A stretch of 52,852 nucleotides of DNA. Origin: Fodinibius sp050117475. Lineage in GTDB: Bacteria > Bacteroidota > Rhodothermia > Balneolales > Balneolaceae. The notes under the pieces are model-generated. The model was not told where the DNA came from. It was given only the letters and a program-made list of their open reading frames with translations, and searched no databases. The stretch lies in contig JASFMR010000011.1 in the NCBI GenBank assembly GCA_050117475.1, positions 1 to 52,852 on the forward strand, in the 5' to 3' direction. Both the position numbers and the translations under genes were made by a program. Below, piece by piece: positions 34,523 to 42,152 of this stretch; position 1 is the first letter of the stretch; each line of letters starts with the position of its first letter.

Positions 34523-35338
34523 TTGAACGTGGATCGCAAGCTCAATTACCTATTTTCTTTTATTGGGATTGTTGTTTTTATATTTGAAGCCAGTCTCCAG
34601 CAGCAATGGAATATATTTCTGGGACTGATTCTTGCCATTATCTTTTCTTTTTCGGCTTTTCTCTTTAGGCGGCTTACGCTTGACGGGATGTTTGGGGCAA
34701 TGGTTATTGGGACTTTTATCTTTGGGCTGGGAGGGTGGCAGGCAGCAGTTGTCGTATTGGTTTTTTTTATTACCAGCGCGGCAATTTCAGGACGTTGGAA
34801 GATGCATGCACCTGATTTGCCGAATGGCGCAAGACGTAACGGACTCCAAGTCTGGGCTAACGGTTTTTGGCTTTTTATTGGCTTGATATTGGCTACCATT
34901 TTTGAAGCAAATATTTTTTTGGTTTCGGCTTTAGCTTCTATAGCCACGTCTACTGCAGATACCTGGGGCACGGAATTAGGAAGTACGAAACCAAACTCGA
35001 CTTATCTCATAACGACCTTCGAAAATGTACAAGCGGGCACAGACGGGGGCATAAGTCTAAAGGGCACTATAGCGGCATTGTTGGGAAGCATGATGATTGG
35101 AGCCATTTCGGTATATGTGTTTTCACTTAAATTTTACATTTTTTTGTGCATCTTCCTGGCGGGATTTTCAGGATCTGTTGCTGATTCTTATCTTGGAGCG
35201 ATTTTCCAGCGGAATAATCGGTCAATAACCGTTCCGGTTCTGCACTCAAAATTTCGAATCGACAACAATCTTGTCAATGGCCTGGCCACCGGAATGGGGG
35301 CCTTGTTGGCTATAATTTTAAAACTGATGCTCTCATGA
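34523..35338 (+). CDS. DUF92 family integral membrane protein
   Basis: A 271-residue protein with about seven hydrophobic segments. The family motif is ASIATSTADTWGTELGSTKPNSTYLITTFENVQAGTDGGIS. DUF92 includes the plant phytyl-phosphate kinase VTE6, so a prenyl- or phytyl-phosphate kinase role is possible, but it is unproven for bacterial members. No ATG is available at the start: TTG 34523 gives the annotated length, and GTG 34529 is equally plausible. It follows DUF3098 by 3 bases and its stop overlaps the start of the symporter by 4 bases (ATGA), indicating one operon. Confidence 0.8.
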   Translation: MNVDRKLNYLFSFIGIVVFIFEASLQQQWNIFLGLILAIIFSFSAFLFRRLTLDGMFGAMVIGTFIFGLGGWQAAVVVLVFFITSAAISGRWKMHAPDLPNGARRNGLQVWANGFWLFIGLILATIFEANIFLVSALASIATSTADTWGTELGSTKPNSTYLITTFENVQAGTDGGISLKGTIAALLGSMMIGAISVYVFSLKFYIFLCIFLAGFSGSVADSYLGAIFQRNNRSITVPVLHSKFRIDNNLVNGLATGMGALLAIILKLMLS

Positions 35339-36645
35339 AAAAATGGTATAAACAGCTACACTGGCAAATTATAATTGGTTTAATACTAGGGTTAATATGG
35401 GGGTTGGTTGCCAGTATTGCCGGTTTTTCTACCTTCACTACGAACTATATCCAGCCTGCAGGTACTATTTTTATCAATCTTTTGAAGTTGATAGCTGTTC
35501 CCCTGGTATTGGCTTCACTGATTGTAGGTGTTACCAGTTTGAATGACGTAGCAAAGCTCTCTCGTATGGGCGGAAAGACTATTGCCTTCTATATTACTAC
35601 CACCGTATTTGCCATTACTATTGGATTGACGGTAGTGAATATCATTCAGCCCGGTAAAACACTTCCTCAAGAAACTCAACAACAGTTGCAAGCCAGTTAT
35701 AGCCAGAATATTGAAGGTTCGAAGCAATCCGTAGAAGAATTCAAAAAGCGAAAACCGCTGGACTTTTTTGTAGATATTGTCCCCCAGAATATTTTCAATG
35801 CCACCTCTGATAACTCAAATATGTTACAAGTTGTATTTCTGGCTATTCTTTTTGGCATAGGCATCATTCAAATCCCCGGAGAGAAAGGAAAGGTGCTCAT
35901 CGAATTTTTTGATTCCCTTAATGATATGATAATCAAGATTGTCGATTTTATTATGATGGTGGCTCCTTATGGTGTTTTTGCACTTATAGCAGGAGTTATT
36001 GTTGACCTTGCGGGGGATGACTTGACAAAGGCCCTGGATCTCCTGGGAGCTCTGGGTTGGTACTGTGTGGCTGTGCTGGTCGGTCTCATTTTGCATGTAA
36101 CCATTGTGTATTCTGGACTTTTCAAGTTGTTCAGTAAAATGAAGCTCCGTGATTTTTTTAAAGCAATACGCCCCGCTATGCTGCTGGGCTTCAGTACCAG
36201 TTCAAGCTCGGCGACCTTGCCTGTTACGATGGAACGTGTGGAAAAGAATGTGGGGGTCGACGAAGAAGTCGCCAGTTTTGTTCTGCCGATAGGTGCTACA
36301 GTTAACATGGATGGTACCAGCCTTTATCAGGCGGTGGCAGCAGTTTTTATTGCCCAGGCTCTGGGGTTGGATTTGTCAATTATGCAGCAGCTTACAATTG
36401 TCCTGACAGCCACGCTTGCGTCCATTGGGGCAGCGGGCGTACCGGGTGCAGGTATTATTATGTTGGTGATTGTATTGCAGGCGATTAATGTCCCCGTGGA
36501 AGGGATCGGTCTTATCCTGGGTGTGGACAGAATTTTGGACATGTGCCGCACCGCCGTAAATATTACCGGTGATGCTGCTGTTTCGGTAGCAGTGGCATAT
36601 ACTGAAGGATTACTTGGCGAGATGCATCTGGAGGATGATGAATAA
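35335..36645 (+). CDS. Dicarboxylate/amino acid:cation symporter (DAACS family)
   Basis: A 436-residue sodium- or proton-coupled importer of the GltP/GltT (SDF) family for glutamate, aspartate or C4-dicarboxylates. The HP1 loop SSSSATLPVTMERVEKNVGV and the TM7 motif GATVNMDGTSLYQAVAAVFIAQ are present. The HP2 region is IGAAGVPGAGIIMLVIVLQ, and the TM8 stretch DRILDMCRTAVNITGDAAVSV carries the substrate-binding Arg/Asn residues. The substrate cannot be assigned from sequence. It overlaps the DUF92 stop by 4 bases. Confidence 0.95.
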   Translation: MKKWYKQLHWQIIIGLILGLIWGLVASIAGFSTFTTNYIQPAGTIFINLLKLIAVPLVLASLIVGVTSLNDVAKLSRMGGKTIAFYITTTVFAITIGLTVVNIIQPGKTLPQETQQQLQASYSQNIEGSKQSVEEFKKRKPLDFFVDIVPQNIFNATSDNSNMLQVVFLAILFGIGIIQIPGEKGKVLIEFFDSLNDMIIKIVDFIMMVAPYGVFALIAGVIVDLAGDDLTKALDLLGALGWYCVAVLVGLILHVTIVYSGLFKLFSKMKLRDFFKAIRPAMLLGFSTSSSSATLPVTMERVEKNVGVDEEVASFVLPIGATVNMDGTSLYQAVAAVFIAQALGLDLSIMQQLTIVLTATLASIGAAGVPGAGIIMLVIVLQAINVPVEGIGLILGVDRILDMCRTAVNITGDAAVSVAVAYTEGLLGEMHLEDDE

Positions 36646-36713
36646 TCCGGGAATGTGGAAACATCATTGAGTTTACAGGCTATAATGACTGGTAAAAAAG
36701 TCTCCGGGGCAAT

Positions 36714-37604
36714 ATGAAAACCGTGGTCTTATTATCCTTATTTATCTTTGGGGCATTTGGAAAGGCTCAGGCAATCGGCGGTACAAAACCTGATTCCACT
36801 GGGTATGAGTTACGTCTGAAACAAGGGATTGATGCTTTTTATAAAACCCAATGGGGACAGGCAGAATCTATTTTCAAGGATTTACAGCAGAGATTTCCAA
36901 CTGATTCCCGTGCCTACTTTTTCAGTTCTATGATTCCTTTCTGGCAATACTTTTTCGGGGAGGAAAGTAAACGGGCTGCGGATTTATTCCTGTCGCGATC
37001 GAAAGTGGCGATTACGGTAAGCAGAAATGAGCTGGAGGATAATCCTTATGATACTACCATGGTTCTGATGCTAAGTGGGCTTTATGGTTATCGAAGCCTT
37101 GTAGCTGCAAGCGAGAAGCAGTATAGGACTGCCATACAAAGTGGAATGACAGGGTTCAAATATACAAGACAGCTGCTTGCCCTTGATGCAGATGATCCCC
37201 GGGCGCTTATCGGGAAAGGTGTGTTCTACTATATGATGGGAAGCGTACCCCGAGAATTAAAATGGATGACTAATATGGCTGGGCTATCGGGGAACAAAGA
37301 GGAAGGATTTAAAGCCTTGGAGCAGGCAGCTGGTTCCCAAAGCTATATCAGCAATGATGCGAAAATGATTTTGGCTTATCTTTATGAAAGGGAAAACCGA
37401 AACGAAATGGCCGTATCAAAACTTCGAGAATTGAGTCGGCGTTATCCTCAAAATATAATTTTCAAATATAACTTGGCTCGTTTACTTGAAAAGTGTGATC
37501 AACCCTCCGAAGCAAAGGCCAGGTATCAAGAAGTCCTGGCATTGAAAAATAATGAACTGCAAACACTTAGAGAGAAAAGTAGGTTGCGGCTTCAAAAGCT
37601 TTAA
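36714..37604 (+). CDS. Exported TPR protein of unknown function
   Basis: A 296-residue protein with a signal peptide (KTVVLLSLFIFGAFGKAQA) and helical TPR-like repeats, for example YELRLKQGIDAFYKTQWGQAESIFKDLQQRFP and MILAYLYERENRNEMAVSKLRELSRRYPQNIIFKYNLARLLE. The middle (about 100-200) contains less regular helices (FYYMMGSVPRELKWMTNMAGLSG). It probably lies in the periplasm. No catalytic motif. It stands alone after the symporter, 68 bases downstream; a 20-base palindrome follows it. Confidence 0.75.
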   Translation: MKTVVLLSLFIFGAFGKAQAIGGTKPDSTGYELRLKQGIDAFYKTQWGQAESIFKDLQQRFPTDSRAYFFSSMIPFWQYFFGEESKRAADLFLSRSKVAITVSRNELEDNPYDTTMVLMLSGLYGYRSLVAASEKQYRTAIQSGMTGFKYTRQLLALDADDPRALIGKGVFYYMMGSVPRELKWMTNMAGLSGNKEEGFKALEQAAGSQSYISNDAKMILAYLYERENRNEMAVSKLRELSRRYPQNIIFKYNLARLLEKCDQPSEAKARYQEVLALKNNELQTLREKSRLRLQKL

Positions 37605-37610
37605 CAGGCC

Positions 37611-37630
37611 ATTATTAATATGTTAATAAT
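37611..37630. repeat. AT-rich hairpin after TPR gene
   Basis: ATTATTAA (37611-37618) and TTAATAAT (37623-37630) pair perfectly around TATG. It lies 6 bases past the TPR gene stop. There is no T-run, so it is a weak terminator or a regulator site for the downstream T9SS cargo gene. Confidence 0.35.
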
Positions 37631-37720
37631 ATAGGATATACGCTCGTTTTCTTTGAAAAATGCGCAAAAAATCCTTAATTAGAATTATGGTTATGGGTAG
37701 TAGCTTATAAAGTCGTGTGT

Positions 37721-40210
37721 ATGAGCCAAAAGTTACAGAAACATTTACTAAAAAAATTTATAATACTATTCGCTACTTTCCTTTTGGCTGTTACTGCTAA
37801 GGGAGTTACCCAACCGTTTGTGCCTGCCAATGATTCATTACTATCCGGGGTCGAGGGTTCTACTGGTGGGGCCCACAACACTGATGCAGACCTGCCTACT
37901 GTTGCTTTTTCATCTGCTGAATTTTCAGGAAGCGAAGGGGCAACTGTTCATCTTATCCTAAAGCTCGTTGAAGCAAACGATGTTGCTGTGAATATTAAGG
38001 TATCCTTTCTGGGAAGTTCAAGTACCGCCGATGCAGCGGATTTTGAGGGGGGATATGCAACCCAAACCGTTAGTTTTTCTTCGTCTGCCCACAGTGGAAC
38101 GGAAAAAAGTGTGGACATAACCTTGAAAGACGATGGAAATTTTGAAGGATCGGAGCAAGCTCTTTTCAGGCTGCAAAATGAAACGGCCGGTAGGATTATT
38201 GAACCGGACGTCGCAACGTTGACTATCAAAGATAATGATGCTCCCGACGTAGTCATTAATGAATTTCTAGCGGACCCCCCCGATGCTATTTCAGGTGATG
38301 CAAATGGAGATGGAAATCGAAGTGGTAACGATGATGAGTTCGTAGAGATTGTCAATAATGAGTCAACTGCCATTGATATTTCGGGATGGCATCTTTCTTA
38401 TGATGGTGGAATAAGTAACGGTTATACCTTCCCTTTAGGTACTGTCTTGGCACCAAGTCATGCGATTGTCATATTTGGGGGGGGAACCCCTACCGGTAAT
38501 TTCGGGGGATCGCTCATTCAGACTTCTTCAAATTTAAATCTGAAAAACAGCGGCGGGAAATTGACGCTGGTGGATGATAATGGAAATATAATCCAGAATG
38601 TTTCTTATGGCAGTGAAGCTGGAAACGGTGAATCCCTGACGAGAGATCCTGATATAACGGGCGATTTTGTGATTCACTCTCATGCTTCGGGTGCGGGAGG
38701 ATCGATTTATTCACCAGGTACTAAGGTTGACGATTCCCCTTTCGGTTCCAAACATGCGATGGGTATTCGCGGTACAGAAGGTTGGCGTATGATTGCTTCG
38801 CCGGTTCAGGGGGCTACTCTTGAAGACTTTTTTGGCAAGTTCAGAATGCAGGGAATCGAGGGTTCAGATCGTTCCTCTGGCCGTAGCACAATATATTCAT
38901 GGACAGAATCAAACGGTGCATTTGAAAAACCAGCACAGACGTCGGGGGCTGAAGGAACGATGAAACCCGGCAAAGGATATATTGTGTATTTTTTTGAGGA
39001 CGATGAAAATAACATACCGGGTGTACAGGGAGGCTTCCCGAAAGTACTGGAAACAGATAAATCAGAAAACAGCGGAACTGTTAATGTCTCGGTCTCGGCT
39101 ACGGATGCCGATGGTACCGGGAGCATTGACGGAAATGAGGGATGGAATCTTTTGGGCAATCCTTTTGATGCCGATATTTCGGTTGAAGAAGTGTTGAAAG
39201 CCCTAGAAGCCGTAAATCCCAATATTCAGGAAAATGTGATGGTATGGGATCAATCCGCAGGTATGGGCAACGGTGCTTTTCGAAGCCTTACAAGGGGAGA
39301 TTTAATTGCACCGTTTCAGGCCTTTTTTGTTCATTTTGATACTCCGACAAGTAGCAATGTTCAGTTTAATAAAAATGTCCTTGAGGCAAAACAAAGGAAG
39401 GGATTTTATAAGCAATTCAATGAATCTGCAGTCACTTTCAATATTGAGTTGCATAGCGAGAAGTACTATGACACTTATTCGGTTGAGTTTAGAGACAATG
39501 TATCAACAGAGTTGAGTAAATATGATGCATTCAAGTTGTTTTCGCTTAATCCCAATTCTGTGAACATATATAGTGTGTTTCAGGGGGATAAACTGCAAAG
39601 AAAAGTATTGTCAAAGGATTTAGAGTCAACCTTCGAAATTCCGTTGTCATTTGATGCAAACGGGCGAACCTCGCTCACTTTTAAGTGGAATAACCTCGAC
39701 AATATCCCAAAGGATTGGAAGGTAATACTTGTCGATAAAGATATGAATCGCCAAGTTGATTTGAGGACCAGCAATGAATATCGTTTTAACATTGCTGAAC
39801 CCCAAGAGCAATTGAAGGAACCAGATCCTTCCGTGAATTCGGATGGTTTGCTCAGCCTGCCGCCTGCAAAGACGGAAAATACTGATTCCCGCTTTGTGCT
39901 TTCCATTCAGCCGAAGCCTGACAGCAACAGCGAAACAGACCTTCCCGAGTCTGTAAAGTTGAATCCGAATTATCCCAACCCATTTAATCCTTCTACCAAA
40001 ATCTCTTTCGAGATTGCGAAGAAGTCTAAAGTAACGCTTACCATTTGGAATATGATTGGCCAAAAAGTGGCTACATTGGTGGATGAGGTTGTTGATGCAG
40101 GTACCTATGAACAGACTTGGAATGCATCAAGTATGCCAAGTGGCATATATATTGCTCGCTTCCAGGTAGGGGGAGAGGTTTTTACTCGTAAGATGACGCT
40201 TATCAAGTAA
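37721..40210 (+). CDS. Secreted T9SS cargo protein with Calx-beta, lamin-tail and C-terminal sorting domains
   Basis: An 829-residue surface or secreted protein. The start is taken at ATG 37721 (two codons into the open frame, which begins with GTG). A signal peptide (FIILFATFLLAVTAKG) is followed by a Calx-beta domain (about 56-172), a lamin-tail domain (about 176-305; VINEFLADPPDA, DEFVEIVNNE, ISGWHLSYDG), a long beta-rich central region and a C-terminal type A sorting domain (LNPNYPNPFNPSTKISFEI..., SGIYIARFQVGGEVFTRKMTLIK). The latter directs export through the type IX system, whose machinery is not in this window. Likely binds Ca2+ and attaches to or leaves the cell surface. Confidence 0.93.
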   Translation: MSQKLQKHLLKKFIILFATFLLAVTAKGVTQPFVPANDSLLSGVEGSTGGAHNTDADLPTVAFSSAEFSGSEGATVHLILKLVEANDVAVNIKVSFLGSSSTADAADFEGGYATQTVSFSSSAHSGTEKSVDITLKDDGNFEGSEQALFRLQNETAGRIIEPDVATLTIKDNDAPDVVINEFLADPPDAISGDANGDGNRSGNDDEFVEIVNNESTAIDISGWHLSYDGGISNGYTFPLGTVLAPSHAIVIFGGGTPTGNFGGSLIQTSSNLNLKNSGGKLTLVDDNGNIIQNVSYGSEAGNGESLTRDPDITGDFVIHSHASGAGGSIYSPGTKVDDSPFGSKHAMGIRGTEGWRMIASPVQGATLEDFFGKFRMQGIEGSDRSSGRSTIYSWTESNGAFEKPAQTSGAEGTMKPGKGYIVYFFEDDENNIPGVQGGFPKVLETDKSENSGTVNVSVSATDADGTGSIDGNEGWNLLGNPFDADISVEEVLKALEAVNPNIQENVMVWDQSAGMGNGAFRSLTRGDLIAPFQAFFVHFDTPTSSNVQFNKNVLEAKQRKGFYKQFNESAVTFNIELHSEKYYDTYSVEFRDNVSTELSKYDAFKLFSLNPNSVNIYSVFQGDKLQRKVLSKDLESTFEIPLSFDANGRTSLTFKWNNLDNIPKDWKVILVDKDMNRQVDLRTSNEYRFNIAEPQEQLKEPDPSVNSDGLLSLPPAKTENTDSRFVLSIQPKPDSNSETDLPESVKLNPNYPNPFNPSTKISFEIAKKSKVTLTIWNMIGQKVATLVDEVVDAGTYEQTWNASSMPSGIYIARFQVGGEVFTRKMTLIK

Positions 40211-40294
40211 AACAGGAATTTATGCCATTAAAACTCAGAAAAAGCAATGATTTTTTTGAACTGATCAACTTTCTCTGTTTTTTATGAATCTTCA

Positions 40295-40302
40295 TATCTT
40301 TA
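40295..40302 (+). promoter_or_regulatory. Putative -7 box (TATCTTTA) of aldo/keto reductase gene
   Basis: TATCTTTA differs from TAnnTTTG only in the last base and lies 59 bases before the reductase ATG. No clear -33 element. Confidence 0.25.
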
Positions 40303-40361
40303 AAACTGTTATAACTAACAACTTAACCATAAAATAGAACGGAGTATTTCTTTTAGTAAAA

Positions 40362-41180
40362 ATGCAATATAAAAATATACAGGGCCTGGATGTACCTGAA
40401 ATAGGTCTTGGAACCTATAAGCTTCACGACAGAGAGTGTTTTAGAACGGTGAGGGCAGCACTTGAAATTGGATATCGACATATTGATACCGCCCAAATGT
40501 ACAAGAATGAAAGGGAAATTGGGGAGGCGATCAGTGTTTCCAATGTTCCGAGGGAAGATATTTTTCTGAGCACAAAAATCTGGCATACCAATTTAGAAGC
40601 CGATGATGTGCTGCAAACTACTGAGGAGAGCCTCCGTTATATGGACACACCATATGTTGATTTGTTAATGATACATTGGCCCAATAGCCGGCACGATCTT
40701 CGTGCCACAATTGAATCCATGTTGGTGCTCCGCGACCAGGGAAAGGCTATGAATATTGGTGTAAGCAATTTCCCATTACATTTATTGAAGCAAGCCAACG
40801 AAGAAATACGGGCACCCATTTTTTGTGATCAGGTAGAATTTCATCCTTTTATCGACCAGCTGGATCTCTTGGATTATGCAATCGAAAACGACATCATGAT
40901 AACGGCGTATAGCCCGCTTGCACAAGGGAAAGTCATCGAAAATGAAGACATCCGGGAAATTGCAGAGAAATATGGAAAATCGCCTGCCCAGATTTCATTG
41001 CGTTGGCTTATTGAACAGGAGAATGTAGTGGCTATTCCAAAGGCTTCCAGTGAAGAACATTTGGAAGAGAATTTTGATGTTTTCGATTTCTATTTGGAGG
41101 ATGAAGATTTTGATCGTATTGATCAGCTTCAGAAGTCAACCCGATTGGTTAATCCCAGTTTCGCTCCTGATTGGGAATAA
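40362..41180 (+). CDS. Aldo/keto reductase
   Basis: A 272-residue NADPH-dependent reductase of the AKR5-type (2,5-diketo-gluconate reductase-like) branch. The catalytic tetrad is visible: D42 and Y47 (RHIDTAQMYKNE), K72 (LSTKIW) and H105 (LLMIHWP). NADP-contacting segments are IGVSNFPLHLL, DQVEFHPFI, YSPLAQG and VVAIPKASSEEHL. The substrate may be any of many aldehydes or ketones. It converges on the acyl-ACP thioesterase gene and shares a strong bidirectional terminator with it. Confidence 0.95.
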   Translation: MQYKNIQGLDVPEIGLGTYKLHDRECFRTVRAALEIGYRHIDTAQMYKNEREIGEAISVSNVPREDIFLSTKIWHTNLEADDVLQTTEESLRYMDTPYVDLLMIHWPNSRHDLRATIESMLVLRDQGKAMNIGVSNFPLHLLKQANEEIRAPIFCDQVEFHPFIDQLDLLDYAIENDIMITAYSPLAQGKVIENEDIREIAEKYGKSPAQISLRWLIEQENVVAIPKASSEEHLEENFDVFDFYLEDEDFDRIDQLQKSTRLVNPSFAPDWE

Positions 41181-41194
41181 TATTCCTATTTGAG

Positions 41195-41221
41195 GTTTAA
41201 AAACAAAAGTTGTTTTTAAAC
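41195..41221. terminator. Bidirectional rho-independent terminator (27-base palindrome)
   Basis: Perfect 12-base-pair stem, GTTTAAAAACAA (41195-41206) with TTGTTTTTAAAC (41210-41221), around AAG. It lies between the convergent stops of the aldo/keto reductase and thioesterase genes and overlaps the thioesterase stop codon (41216-41218). The arm contains T-rich sequence on both strands. Confidence 0.75.
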
Positions 41222-41977
41222 AGCTCTTTTTGGCGGTCTCTTATTGGGGAAAATGACTTGGGTACGAGCTAATGCCATGGTCTTTTGATCTGATTTCCTT
41301 CTGATTTGGTGGCAATGGCCGGCATCATTTTTTTCACACAAAGTGGTTAGTGTATCGCCAAGTACAGACTCCGCCATGAACTTGATGTCAATAAAAGCGG
41401 CCTTCGAATTGTCATTTAAATCGGAAAGGGCCCATTCTATATATCTCACATTATTTACGTGTTTATTGAGGTCCAGGTCTGTTTTTCTTACGTGAAATTC
41501 TTGGCTTGGATCAGCATTTTCAATTGCTGAAAGGTTTGCATCCTGAACCGGCAAAACATGTCGAGAACTCGCAGGGGCCATTTCAAGAATTTCTTTTGGG
41601 ATTCGAACCGGTCGTCGGCTTTTTACGTCCATTATTAGCCAGTAGCTTAAAGATTTACCTATGATTGAACCATTGGTATCTGTGATAACGAAATCACGAT
41701 AAGCCCGAAGGCCGTCGCCACTGGAAGGCCATGTTTTTATGATTATGGTCTCTCTCCAGTCGGGAAAGCGGGTCATGTCAACACATAAACGATGGAGCAC
41801 CCACGTTAGCTTTTCTTTTTGGAGGTCGGTAATGTCGAAATGAAGTTTTCTTGCATGATTACCGGCAATTTCTTGAAGCAGGTTACAAATAGCGGGCAGA
41901 GTAGCCTGTTGGTTGAAATCAATTTCAGACGCCCTGATCTTAAAGTTCTCCCGATAGGTAGTGTCAATATTTTCCAT
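41216..41977 (-). CDS. Acyl-ACP thioesterase
   Basis: A 253-residue FatA/FatB-family thioesterase that releases free fatty acids from acyl carrier protein. It consists of two fused hotdog domains. The first opens with FKIRASEIDFNQQATLPAICNLLQEIAGNHA. The second carries the catalytic Asn and His in DLDLNKHVNNVRYIEW (N171 and H173). WVLHRLCVDMTRFP and KSLSYWLIMDVKSRRPVRIPKEI are typical. Chain-length preference is not readable. No adjacent fatty-acid genes; the 175-base gap downstream of the RND operon (41978-42152) carries a weak GC hairpin only. Confidence 0.93.
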   Translation of the reverse strand: MENIDTTYRENFKIRASEIDFNQQATLPAICNLLQEIAGNHARKLHFDITDLQKEKLTWVLHRLCVDMTRFPDWRETIIIKTWPSSGDGLRAYRDFVITDTNGSIIGKSLSYWLIMDVKSRRPVRIPKEILEMAPASSRHVLPVQDANLSAIENADPSQEFHVRKTDLDLNKHVNNVRYIEWALSDLNDNSKAAFIDIKFMAESVLGDTLTTLCEKNDAGHCHQIRRKSDQKTMALARTQVIFPNKRPPKRAV

Positions 41978-42094
41978 GCTTCAGTAATGAATGATTTCAA
42001 AAGTCAAAAGTACCATTTCTAAACAGCTTTTGAAACCAAAAAGTAAGGGCAGGATGATTTAAGCAGTTGGCCGGATTGGTTGACATTTTTTAAA

Positions 42095-42114
42095 AGGCCT
42101 CTCTGGCGGCCGGG
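42095..42114 (-). terminator. Possible terminator of the RND operon
   Basis: On the - strand, GGCC and GGCC arms around GCCAGAGA are followed by TTTT, 39 bases past the second permease stop. The stem is only 4 pairs, so this is weak. Confidence 0.3.
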
Positions 42115-42152
42115 ATGGGGAATGCAAAGCTACAAACGCATATCTATTGGTT

